64,000 nt of DNA from Alkalibacterium iburiense. GTDB lineage: Bacteria > Bacillota > Bacilli > Lactobacillales > Carnobacteriaceae_A. The stretch covers positions 8,619-72,618 of the forward strand of contig NZ_BAAACW010000108.1 in NCBI RefSeq assembly GCF_039521845.1, read 5' to 3'. Shown here one piece after another: positions 44,824 to 53,236 of this stretch (position 1 is the first letter of the stretch; the number at the start of each line of letters is the position of its first letter). The notes below the pieces were generated by a model. It did no database searches. It was not told the origin of the DNA and saw only the letters and a list, made by a program, of their open reading frames with translations. Both the position numbers and the translations under genes were made by a program.

Positions 44824-46293
44824 TTAAATTTCTTCAATCGGTACATCATCAAATGGAAACATCGGACGAGGGATGCGCTTAAATGTTAAATTCTCTGTCC
44901 GTTGATTCGTCGGTCCCTCAGTCAGTGCCATGATACAGTATGGAGAAATAGTTCTAAATTCTTCTGAAATATAACCTTGTTTCACTATAAATACATCATA
45001 GTCAGCTATATTCAACCCACTTTCCTCAAATTGTTCAGGCATTAAGTATTGAATCGCATCGAATTCTACGATGACACTTACTGGATAATCATCCATTTTC
45101 ACTGTATAAACAGTTCCGATATCTGTCTTATTTCGGTAGGCTTTACTCCCTAGTCCTTTGGCTACCAATCGCCCTTTTATCGGGACTTTTTTTGAATACT
45201 CATGGACATTTTTACCTAAAGTAAACTCCACTGTGTCTCCTACTTCATGTTTACCTAAATAGGCATGGGCTTCTTGATCGATAATGCCTGCAAACAAATA
45301 ATTCTTATTGTTGAAGTCAGTTAGTTTTAAAACTTCTCTCAATAAAATAGTATTGAATCCATCTGCCCCTGATCCGACATTATCTCCTGAATCAGTGATA
45401 AAAAGTGGTCTCCCATCATACTCTGTCATAATACGCACAGCATCAGATGGCTCTTCTACATTTCCATAAAACTCAAAATCATAGCGTCGGCTATATGCGT
45501 AGTTTCTAATTTTCAAAGCCCATTCTCGTGCAAACTCCGTATCGCTTTTCTTTTTAGGGACAACTACTACTCCGTTTCCATTCTTATCACCATCGTGACG
45601 AATGTAGCCAATATGATACGAGGCACTCAGTATTCGACCAGTTGCCTCTGCTTCATCTAACATGTGATTAATAGACTTCATCGGTTCAACAAATGATACG
45701 CTACGTTCACCGTCCATCATCATAGGCACTCTATAGTAAACGGGTCTAATATCTCTTCTGTCATTCAGTAAGTCGATAAATTTTTCCGCTACAAATTCAA
45801 AGGTTTCCTGCACATCGATATGAGGAGAATGTCTATAGCAACGTAATATCTGGACATTATTAACCAGCTCATCCGATATATTCCCATGCGGATCCATGAC
45901 TAAAGCTATCGGTAAATGAGGTCCTGTTATACGTCTGATTTCTCTTACTATAGCATGTTCCGCAGAATCTCCTTCTAAGCCTAGAACTTTACTGGCACCA
46001 TGTAAAAAAAGATAAATACCGTCAATCTCATGCAGATTTTCTTGAACCTCTTGTTTAAAACGTGACAGAATAAAATCGAAAGCATCTTTTGTAACTGGTC
46101 CATGAGGATGCCCTCTGGCAAAAATGGACGGCACAAGATCAATATTGGACGTTTCAAATAAATCTCTCACACGCATAGAATCCAGCATGTCATTACCGAA
46201 CTTAAATATAAATTTATTAAATGACATGAGTGACTGAGAATGCTCGTTTGACTCTGAACTAAAATACCCCATTAAAACTTTTTTCTTTTTCAA
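44824..46293 (-). CDS. M81 family (MlrC-like) metallohydrolase
   Basis: The 489-residue protein matches the MlrC/DUF1485 family, named for the enzyme that degrades linearised microcystin. The likely zinc ligands are D134 and H136 in MDPHGN and H158 in RHSPHID; the H-to-H spacing of 22 agrees with what I recall for MlrC (169 to 191). Other family blocks are FLHGAS near residue 97 and SGDNVGSGADG later. The start is TTG 46293, nine bases after AAAGGAG. Real substrates in Firmicutes are unknown. Its coupling to a fucosidase suggests work on an amide or peptide part of an imported glycoconjugate (inference). Confidence 0.85.
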   Translation of the reverse strand: MKKKKVLMGYFSSESNEHSQSLMSFNKFIFKFGNDMLDSMRVRDLFETSNIDLVPSIFARGHPHGPVTKDAFDFILSRFKQEVQENLHEIDGIYLFLHGASKVLGLEGDSAEHAIVREIRRITGPHLPIALVMDPHGNISDELVNNVQILRCYRHSPHIDVQETFEFVAEKFIDLLNDRRDIRPVYYRVPMMMDGERSVSFVEPMKSINHMLDEAEATGRILSASYHIGYIRHDGDKNGNGVVVVPKKKSDTEFAREWALKIRNYAYSRRYDFEFYGNVEEPSDAVRIMTEYDGRPLFITDSGDNVGSGADGFNTILLREVLKLTDFNNKNYLFAGIIDQEAHAYLGKHEVGDTVEFTLGKNVHEYSKKVPIKGRLVAKGLGSKAYRNKTDIGTVYTVKMDDYPVSVIVEFDAIQYLMPEQFEESGLNIADYDVFIVKQGYISEEFRTISPYCIMALTEGPTNQRTENLTFKRIPRPMFPFDDVPIEEI

Positions 46294-46317
46294 GTGATTC
46301 TCTCCTTTTTTATGTTT

Positions 46318-46332
46318 ATTATACGCTTACAA
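46318..46332 (-). promoter_or_regulatory. cre-like box at the M81-GH29 promoter
   Basis: Reversed, TTGTAAGCGTATAAT matches 14 of 15 cre positions. Its end includes a TATAAT that could be the -10, with TTAATA 17 bases upstream as a weak -35. Confidence 0.5.
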
Positions 46333-46542
46333 TTATGTATTATTAAGGTTTTCTCCCTATCCTTATTAAATACGAACTTGTAAAAGTGTTAGTATTGATA
46401 CAAGTATAACATTGGGTCAGACGATGTTTTAATGTGTGTTTCTTCTTAAATGATAAGAATATATATGTATAAAAGATACTACCTCAATTTAAAGTTCACT
46501 TTTTATAGTATTATTTTTCATAGTATATTTGAATATACAAAA

Positions 46543-46592
46543 ATACAGTAAAGAGGTATTGTGTAAGTAATTAGCTTACCTCTTTACTGTAT
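46543..46592 (-). terminator. Terminator of the GH2-importer 3-GH43 operon
   Basis: A 15-base perfect stem (TACAGTAAAGAGGTA, 46544-46558, with 46577-46591) has an 18-base loop and is followed by TTTTT on the minus strand. Confidence 0.88.
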
Positions 46593-46608
46593 ATAAACGT
46601 CTCTTTTA

Positions 46609-47613
46609 TTAATGCAATTTTTGTTCGTCACTTGTAGGTCCATCTATTTTCAATTCACCATTCTCGAAATATAAACGGTCAATTGCTGGCCGTCTATTTC
46701 CACTTGGATTGTGAGGATCCGTGTGAATGTGATAAACAGCATATAAGGTACTATTATCCAATCCAACTGTCACACTATTATGCCCAGGACCTGAGATATC
46801 GTTCTCTAAGTCCTTTGATAATATTGGATTATTCTCGTACTTTTCAAATGGTCCAGTTGGTTGGTCAGACACAGCATACCCAATAGCATAATCAGGACTC
46901 GAATAAACATTAGCAGAATACATAAGGTAATATAGGCCTTCATTTTTAACTACATAAGGGCCTTCATTCCATTGATAATTTGCATTAGGATTTTCCCACG
47001 CTTGATCAGGAACTAATAGGAGTTCGGGCTCTCCGGTTACTTCTAATAAATCATCAGTCATTTTTTGTACATAAATATGACTCACATTATTCCCATCTAC
47101 TATATTCTCATAATTATCTTTTACATAATACATGTACGGTGTTCCATCATCATCGATAAAAAAGTGTCCATCAATATAGGAACCCGGTAGATTAATTAAA
47201 TCCACTGTTTGATCAATAAACGGCCCAGTTGGAGATTCACTTGTGGCAATAGCCATTTTTAAGCTACCTGATTGGTCTCTCGCACTGTATACCATGTAAA
47301 ATAAATCTTCATGGTATATAACTTCTGGAGCCCAGAAATCTCCTGTAGCCCATCGTTCATCTTGCTGACTGTGTGCATATGCTACAGTACCACTATCCCA
47401 ATCAACTAAGTTATCCGACTGCCATACTAAAAAACCAGATCCTGGAAGTGATGTTGCATACATATAATACGTATCATTGTATTTTAAGACATAAGGATCT
47501 CCTATATCTATCATCTCACCAATAGGGTTTTGATAGTAAACATCTTCCTTCAATAAGTCGCAACCGATTAGTGTAGTGCTAAATAATAATAGAAAAAGCA
47601 TTTTTAATTTCAT
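46609..47613 (-). CDS. Surface GH43-family glycoside hydrolase (lipoprotein)
   Basis: The 334-residue product has a short signal peptide with lipobox LIGC (Cys18), so it is anchored on the outer face of the membrane. The five-bladed GH43 propeller residues are visible: base Asp in IGDPYVL, pKa-modulating Asp in SYIDGHFF, acid Glu in WNEGPYV. GH43 enzymes cleave alpha-arabinose, beta-xylose or beta-galactose; the subfamily cannot be set here. It is the last gene of the importer 3 operon and the only exported enzyme recognised in the window. Confidence 0.87.
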   Translation of the reverse strand: MKLKMLFLLLFSTTLIGCDLLKEDVYYQNPIGEMIDIGDPYVLKYNDTYYMYATSLPGSGFLVWQSDNLVDWDSGTVAYAHSQQDERWATGDFWAPEVIYHEDLFYMVYSARDQSGSLKMAIATSESPTGPFIDQTVDLINLPGSYIDGHFFIDDDGTPYMYYVKDNYENIVDGNNVSHIYVQKMTDDLLEVTGEPELLLVPDQAWENPNANYQWNEGPYVVKNEGLYYLMYSANVYSSPDYAIGYAVSDQPTGPFEKYENNPILSKDLENDISGPGHNSVTVGLDNSTLYAVYHIHTDPHNPSGNRRPAIDRLYFENGELKIDGPTSDEQKLH

Positions 47614-47627
47614 ATCTTCACCTTTAT

Positions 47628-48032
47628 TTATCCAGACTTTTTTTCTAGTGATGATACACGAATAGATTTATTCTTAGCAAAATAAATCACAGTAGCACTC
47701 ATACCTAAAACAAGGCTTATCATATCCATTATAAGGTAAGAAAAAACAGCATTTACTAACAACCATATACCAATTTTGTTAATGGAATTGTCTTTCATAT
47801 AATTTTTTTCAGCGACCAAATTAAATAACCCAATCCCCATCATTACTGTTCCAAAAATGTTTATAAATATTAAAAGTGCTTTTATATCATTTGCCGTTCC
47901 AAACTGATGATACATTTGAGTGGTCAAAGCGTTTCTATTAATTATACTATAATAAACAATGGTAAAAAGACCATGACATATTTGCCAAAAACCCACTGTT
48001 TTCATTAAAAGTCTTTCGGTCTTTCTAGTCAT
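47628..48032 (-). CDS. Small four-helix membrane protein, unknown function
   Basis: This 134-residue protein has four hydrophobic segments (about residues 12-28, 50-70, 85-103 and 105-120) and a charged C-terminus (LEKKSG). I recognise no family. It lies between the MalG-like permease (7 bases upstream) and the GH43 lipoprotein (14 bases downstream), so it belongs to the operon. It could be a transporter accessory subunit. Confidence 0.75.
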   Translation of the reverse strand: MTRKTERLLMKTVGFWQICHGLFTIVYYSIINRNALTTQMYHQFGTANDIKALLIFINIFGTVMMGIGLFNLVAEKNYMKDNSINKIGIWLLVNAVFSYLIMDMISLVLGMSATVIYFAKNKSIRVSSLEKKSG

Positions 48033-48039
48033 TATAATC

Positions 48040-48879
48040 TCATCCTTTCACTCCAACAGAAAGTGACATAGATTGTAAGAAGTATTTCTGTGCAAATAAA
48101 TATAATAAGAACGTGGGAATTAAAGCGACTAATGCACCTGCCATTAGCATTCCTGGTTGCGCTTGATACTGACCTTGAAGAAGTTGCAATCCAGGTGTAA
48201 TCGGCATATTATTTACATCATTAACTACAATTGTAGGCCACAGGAAATCATTCCAAGAGCCGGTAAATGAAAACAATGCGACTACTAACAAAACAGGTTT
48301 AACGAGCGGCAAAATAACACTAAAGTAAATTTTCAAGTCACTTGCTCCATCTATCCTTGCGCTTTCATCATACTGGATAGGAATATTATTCATAAATTGT
48401 CTGACCAAAAATATGTTAAAAACCCCTGCTACTCCTGGAAAAATCATAGCTAACGGAGTGTTTACCCATCCTAATCGATCAACGATCACATATAACGGTA
48501 TGAGATTTACTACGGCTGGAAACATCATAGTAGCTAACAGAAACATAAATAAAGGATCCCTTCCTCTAAATCGTAGCCTGCTATAAGCAAAAGCAGCTAA
48601 TGATACAACTACAAGTACTATTAATGTATGAGAAACTGAGATAACCATTGAATTGGTAAACCATCTAAGCAATGGTGTACTCCTATTATTTACTAACAAA
48701 TGTGTATAATTGTCTAAAACCCAGTTTACAGGCAAAAGATTAAATCCGGCAGTTAATATTTCTCTTTGAGTTTTAAAAGATGTTAATACACCCCATATTA
48801 GAGGAGTAATCCAAATTATGCCCATAAAAATTAAAAAAAGTAATGCAATCGTTTTGGATATCCACTTGTTTTTTGACAT
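48040..48879 (-). CDS. ABC sugar permease, MalG-like (importer 3)
   Basis: The 279-residue membrane protein has ITPLIWGVLTSFKTQ at the first periplasmic loop and the EAA-type loop ESARIDGASDLKIYFSVILP. Its end (LSVGVKG) is typical of MalG-type subunits. AAGGAG precedes ATG 48879. Confidence 0.92.
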   Translation of the reverse strand: MSKNKWISKTIALLFLIFMGIIWITPLIWGVLTSFKTQREILTAGFNLLPVNWVLDNYTHLLVNNRSTPLLRWFTNSMVISVSHTLIVLVVVSLAAFAYSRLRFRGRDPLFMFLLATMMFPAVVNLIPLYVIVDRLGWVNTPLAMIFPGVAGVFNIFLVRQFMNNIPIQYDESARIDGASDLKIYFSVILPLVKPVLLVVALFSFTGSWNDFLWPTIVVNDVNNMPITPGLQLLQGQYQAQPGMLMAGALVALIPTFLLYLFAQKYFLQSMSLSVGVKG

Positions 48880-48920
48880 AAGTATCGCTCCTTAGTCTTC
48901 ATCCTACATAACAGTTAAAA

Positions 48921-49844
48921 TCATTTTCTATCATTTCTAGTTAAGAAGAAAAATTGTAACGCAGAGACAATCATAATACATATTCCTAAAATGACTGCCA
49001 TCGCTGAGGCTATACCAGCAATAGATTGCCCAGATCCAAAAGCGTTTTGTTGAATGTACATGAGCAAAACTCTCGTACTATTCGTTGGTCCTCCTCCAGT
49101 CAGCATCAAAGGCTGTCCATAAATATTAAACTGTGCAATTGTTGTCATAACAATAGTATAAAGCAATTGTCCTCTGATAGATGGTAATGTTATTTTAAAG
49201 AATTTTTGTACACTGCTCGCTCCATCAATATCTGCAGCCTCGTAGTAATCCTTAGGAATCCCGTTTAAAGCTGCTTGGTAAATAATCATATTTCCTCCAA
49301 TTGTCCACCATACGGTTACTACTACAATGACAATCCAAGCGTAAGGTTGAGTAGATGTCCACAATGTATTTAAATCAAATATATTATTAATTGGTCCGTG
49401 TGAGGCATTAAACATTATAGACCATATTAGTGTGACTGCAGAAATAGCAAAAAGTGTTGGTAAATAGAAAAGAGACTGGAAAAACTTGTGCAATCTCGGC
49501 TTTGCATTTAATGCAGTAGCTAATAGTAGCGGAACAATTATACAAAACGGTACAGCATAAAGTACAAATCTAAAAGTATTGAATAAACCATTGTATAGTT
49601 GTGTATTAAACGTACTTCCTTCATTAAAAAGAATAGTTTCATAGTTTTGTAACCCTACAAAATTGGGGGTACCAAATAAATTCCAGTCAGTAAATGAAAT
49701 ATAAATCCCAAATACACTTGGGATTAAGAAAAATATGAGAAAAAAGATTAAGTGAGGTGTGATGAATAAGTACGGCATGTATTTATTAAATCTACTTCTA
49801 TTCCTACCTGTATCAGTATGAGTATTCGTTTGAGTTTGCTGCAT
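48921..49844 (-). CDS. ABC sugar permease, MalF-like (importer 3)
   Basis: The 307-residue membrane protein has the MalF-like start YLFITPHLIFFLIFFLIPS, GGGPTNSTRVLLMYI, and the EAA loop EAADIDGASSVQKFFKITLP. It follows the lipoprotein gene after the hairpin at 49876-49908. Confidence 0.92.
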   Translation of the reverse strand: MQQTQTNTHTDTGRNRSRFNKYMPYLFITPHLIFFLIFFLIPSVFGIYISFTDWNLFGTPNFVGLQNYETILFNEGSTFNTQLYNGLFNTFRFVLYAVPFCIIVPLLLATALNAKPRLHKFFQSLFYLPTLFAISAVTLIWSIMFNASHGPINNIFDLNTLWTSTQPYAWIVIVVVTVWWTIGGNMIIYQAALNGIPKDYYEAADIDGASSVQKFFKITLPSIRGQLLYTIVMTTIAQFNIYGQPLMLTGGGPTNSTRVLLMYIQQNAFGSGQSIAGIASAMAVILGICIMIVSALQFFFLTRNDRK

Positions 49845-49875
49845 AGGTATTCTCCTTTTTTAATTAGGAATTAAG

Positions 49876-49908
49876 TCAATTGCTCCGAAATAATTTCGGA
49901 GCAATTGA
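49876..49908 (-). terminator. Strong hairpin between lipoprotein and permease genes (importer 3)
   Basis: Two perfect 16-base arms (49876-49891 and 49893-49908; core TTGCTCCGAAAT) form a very stable hairpin without a following T-run. It should stabilise the upstream lipoprotein message or reduce read-through. Confidence 0.7.
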
Positions 49909-49946
49909 CAGTCACTAAATTAAATTATTAGAATGCTTCACTAAGA

Positions 49947-51251
49947 TTATTCGTCAGTCTCTTCTTCTCCTTCAGCACCTTCATCTTCGTCTTGTTGGAG
50001 AGCTTCGAGTCCAGTACTGTCTTGGTCTATCATGTCATGAACTTCACGTTCAAAGTCTGCAGCAGCTTCCTCTACATCAATTCTTCCAAATACAACATCA
50101 AATACATTAGCATCTAACCACTCAGATGTGTAACCATAATATTTATAATCGAAAATTCTCATAGAATCTTGTCTTTCTTCTGTTTCCACAAAGAATGATT
50201 GAGGCATATCTACATACTCTTGATCTTCCAAAAGTTGCAGAGTTGCTGGGATTTGTCCGGCTCTTGCCCATTCAATAGAGTTATCTCTAATCCAGTCTAT
50301 AAAGTCAATAACCCCTTGGGTTTTCTCTTCATCCCTATCATCATTATTAAACATGACGAACTGATGAGAAGATGCCCAGTTCACCGCTTCGCTTTCATCA
50401 TCTGAAATTTGTGGGAAATGAACCATTCCATAATCAGCTTCTGAATTAATCAACTCATTCTGCATCCATATACCTTCTGGCCAGAATACTAGCTCGTCGG
50501 TTAAGAACATTTGAAGAGGGTCTGTCCCTTCTTCATTAGTAATCCCATCTTCGTATAAATCAACATAATGTTGCAAAGCATTTATCGTTGCATCAGTATT
50601 TAAATCTGGAGATTGACTATCTTCAGGTAATTCTCCACCATGTTGAGCGAATAATGAATAGAATGTCGGCCTCATCCAAGTTAACCCTAGGGCAGTTACT
50701 CCATCACCTTCAGCTGCAGCAGCCACTTCTCTTATTTCATCAAAAGTCACAACATTATCATCTAAAACATCTGGTCCATACTGTTCAACTAACGAAGGAT
50801 TGTAGTACAATACGAATGTATGAATATCTAAAGGAACTCCCCAACGTTCACCATCAATATCACCAATATTCCAAGCTTCTGATACATAATTTTCTTCTGA
50901 AATATTATCATACCCATCAAGATAACTATCAAAAGATGTTAGTAAATCTGCATCTTTAAATTGTACTACACGTTCAGCATGCACAATATTTAAATCTGGT
51001 ATTCCACTTCCTGAGTTAACTACAGTCGGAATTCTTGAGTACATGTCTCCTTCTGCCATTGATATATTATTTATGGGATATTCTGGATCAGTCGAGTTGT
51101 ATTCATCAATAATCGCCTGCATATTCTCTCCATCTGGGCCAGTGAACGGGTTCCAAAATGTAATTTCATTTGGATTACTAGATTCTCCGCAAGCACTTAA
51201 TACTAGTCCAACCATACCTAAAGCTGCAATTTTAACACTTCTTTTCAACAT
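49947..51251 (-). CDS. Solute-binding lipoprotein (importer 3)
   Basis: The 434-residue product has a signal peptide with lipobox LSAC and a family-1 solute-binding domain (ITFWNPFTGPDG, DIHTFVLYYNP, FWPEGIWMQNE). It ends in a very acidic tail (DEDEGAEGEEETDE). ATG 51251 follows AAGGAG by 8 bases; a GTG 9 bases upstream is closer to that site than normal. It lies between the GH2 gene and the permeases. The ligand is unknown. Confidence 0.9.
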   Translation of the reverse strand: MLKRSVKIAALGMVGLVLSACGESSNPNEITFWNPFTGPDGENMQAIIDEYNSTDPEYPINNISMAEGDMYSRIPTVVNSGSGIPDLNIVHAERVVQFKDADLLTSFDSYLDGYDNISEENYVSEAWNIGDIDGERWGVPLDIHTFVLYYNPSLVEQYGPDVLDDNVVTFDEIREVAAAAEGDGVTALGLTWMRPTFYSLFAQHGGELPEDSQSPDLNTDATINALQHYVDLYEDGITNEEGTDPLQMFLTDELVFWPEGIWMQNELINSEADYGMVHFPQISDDESEAVNWASSHQFVMFNNDDRDEEKTQGVIDFIDWIRDNSIEWARAGQIPATLQLLEDQEYVDMPQSFFVETEERQDSMRIFDYKYYGYTSEWLDANVFDVVFGRIDVEEAAADFEREVHDMIDQDSTGLEALQQDEDEGAEGEEETDE

Positions 51252-51281
51252 GTAAAACACTCCTTTTTATTTTCTAATATT

Positions 51282-53057
51282 TTAATTTGGTTTAGAATCA
51301 TTAATCTTTTTAATTTTCTCTAAAGCAATTTTTGGAGTTCGATCAGCTTTTAACAACCCATTAATTTCTTGTTGTACGTCAGTCGTTTGAGTATAGCAGT
51401 AACCTACAATGTAAGGTGTATTTTTTATAGCGTCGGTTATGTTGCTATACCTTTCTAAGAATTCGCTTTCATTATTAACCTGATTACCATATCCCCAGCC
51501 TTGTTCTTCATTAAACGCAATTCCACCATACTCGGTGATAATAACTGGCTGTCCATTATATTTGAAACCATCTGCGAAAGCATATTTAAATCCATTATGT
51601 GGTATTTTATTTTCGACTATATTATCTTTATCTTGATATCTTTCTTTAAAGACTGATCCTAACTCTTCGTAGTCATGGAGAGCGATAATATCAGAAATAG
51701 TGTGTTCCCATCCATCATTCACAATTACTGGTCTTTCTTTATCATAAGATTTAGTCAAGTAATAAATCGCTTGAGTAAAAGCTTGTTGATCTTTCTCAGT
51801 TTTAATATTTGGGACTCCCCAGGATTCATTGAAAGGTACCCAAGTTATGATAGACGGATGATTGTAATTTTCTTTTATAATGTCTAGCCATTCTTTTGTA
51901 AAGTTATCAATTGCTTGATCTGTAAAAGAATAGGTTGCTGCCATTTCTGACCATACTAAGAGGCCCTTTTTGTCACACCAGTATAAGAAACGGTTATCCT
52001 CAAGTTTTTGGTGTTTTCGAACACCGTTAAAACCCATTGCAATAGTTTTTTCAATATCTTCTATAATAGCTTCTTCTGAAGGGGGTGTTAACATGGATTC
52101 CTGCCAATATCCTTGATCTAATAATAGCTTTTGATAAATAGGTTGATTATTTAATAATACTTGCCCATCAGAAATTGATATCTTCCTCAAACCAAAGTAA
52201 GAATTTACTTTGTCTTTCAATTGGTTGTCCACTATAACCTCAAATGATAAATCATACAAGTTAGGGTTTTCTGGTGACCAAACATGTACCCCCCATTCGA
52301 ATTCATCATCTATTAAATCAAAGGTTAACTGAAACTCTTTTCTTTTCGTTTTATAATTTAAAGTTCTTATTTCCGTACCTTTATAACTTACTTTAGTCTT
52401 GACGGTAACATCTTCCTTCTGAAATGGCGTCAATGAATAGTCTATAGTAACAGAATTAGAATCAAAATTAGGTGTTATTTTTGTATAATCTAGGTGAATA
52501 GGATTTAAATATTCTAACCACACAGTTTGCCAAATTCCAGTTGTTTGAGTGTACCAACAACCAAAATTATCATTAACCCATTTTTGCTTCCCCCTTGGTT
52601 GTGCAGTATCAAAGCTATCTTCTACTTTAACCACTATTGAATTTTCTTTATTAACTTCTAGTTCATGAGTTATATTAAACCCAAAAGCAGCATTCCCTCC
52701 TCTATGTTCTCCGACAAATTTACTGTTAACCCAAACTTTAGTCAAATAATCGGATCTCTGAAATCTTAGTATAACTTCTTTGTTTTTTACACTGTCTTCA
52801 TCTAAGACTATGTCTCGTTGGTACCAAATATAGGGGTGGAATTCCTTGTCACCTATTCCGCTGGCCTCTGTTTCGTATGTGAATGGTACATTAATTTTTT
52901 TATGAAATTTTTTTCCTTTATACCACTTTTCCTTTTCTCCCAAATTATTATCATCGAAAGCAAAACTCCATAGGCCATTAAGATTTTCCCATTGATTTCT
53001 TTCAAATTGAGGTCTTGGGTATTCATTCCTAAAATACTTTTTTATATCTATTGCCAC
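51282..53057 (-). CDS. GH2 family glycosidase, 591-residue type, substrate unknown
   Basis: This compact GH2 enzyme has the jelly-roll domain (NEYPRPQFERNQWENLNGLW; IWYQRDI), an immunoglobulin-like domain and a TIM barrel with acid/base E411 in VPFNESWG and nucleophile E509 in ITEYGGIAF. It is shorter than LacZ or beta-mannosidases and lacks their signature blocks, so the substrate (galactoside, glucuronide or another beta-linked sugar) is open. GTG 53057 follows AAAGGAG by 11 bases. It heads the importer 3 operon. A paralogue is at 55173-56969 with shared catalytic context. Confidence 0.87.
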   Translation of the reverse strand: MAIDIKKYFRNEYPRPQFERNQWENLNGLWSFAFDDNNLGEKEKWYKGKKFHKKINVPFTYETEASGIGDKEFHPYIWYQRDIVLDEDSVKNKEVILRFQRSDYLTKVWVNSKFVGEHRGGNAAFGFNITHELEVNKENSIVVKVEDSFDTAQPRGKQKWVNDNFGCWYTQTTGIWQTVWLEYLNPIHLDYTKITPNFDSNSVTIDYSLTPFQKEDVTVKTKVSYKGTEIRTLNYKTKRKEFQLTFDLIDDEFEWGVHVWSPENPNLYDLSFEVIVDNQLKDKVNSYFGLRKISISDGQVLLNNQPIYQKLLLDQGYWQESMLTPPSEEAIIEDIEKTIAMGFNGVRKHQKLEDNRFLYWCDKKGLLVWSEMAATYSFTDQAIDNFTKEWLDIIKENYNHPSIITWVPFNESWGVPNIKTEKDQQAFTQAIYYLTKSYDKERPVIVNDGWEHTISDIIALHDYEELGSVFKERYQDKDNIVENKIPHNGFKYAFADGFKYNGQPVIITEYGGIAFNEEQGWGYGNQVNNESEFLERYSNITDAIKNTPYIVGYCYTQTTDVQQEINGLLKADRTPKIALEKIKKINDSKPN

Positions 53058-53104
53058 TGGTTAATCGCTCCTTTATGTCTTACTTTATACTTTTATTTAT
53101 CTTT

Positions 53105-53133
53105 ATGATAGCGTTAACATAATAATGTTGCAA
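53105..53133 (-). promoter_or_regulatory. Promoter of the GH2-importer 3 operon with cre-like -10
   Basis: Minus strand: -35 TTGCAA (53128-53133), 17-base spacer, -10 TATCAT (53105-53110). Plus-strand ATGATAGCGTTAACA (53105-53119) matches cre at 14 of 15 positions and covers the -10. Confidence 0.65.
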
Positions 53134-53156
53134 TAGTTATTTACATTATATATACT
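53128..53156 (+). promoter_or_regulatory. Promoter of the ArsR-like regulator, sharing its -35 with the divergent promoter
   Basis: Plus strand: the same palindromic TTGCAA (53128-53133) serves as -35, then a 17-base spacer and -10 TATACT (53151-53156). Confidence 0.6.
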
Positions 53157-53170
53157 GTATTTACTAAAGA

Positions 53171-53231
53171 GTTAATTAACTTTTTTAAAGTCTATTAATC
53201 ATTTGAGTTAGTTAACTAATTGATTAACTAA
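53171..53231. promoter_or_regulatory. Palindrome cluster ahead of the ArsR-like gene
   Basis: GTTAATTAAC (53171-53180) and TTAGTTAACTAA (53208-53219) are perfect palindromes, and TTAACTAA recurs at 53224-53231. They lie between the promoter and the start of the wHTH gene and are good candidates for its autoregulatory operator. Confidence 0.55.
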
Positions 53232-53236
53232 GTGGG

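Larger units (their letters stand above)
46294..46608. other. Intergenic region: GH43 terminator and M81 promoter
   Basis: These 315 bases hold no gene. They contain the GH43 terminator (46544-46591) on the right side and a cre-like site near the M81 start. The middle is AT-rich with no structure I can name. Confidence 0.6.
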
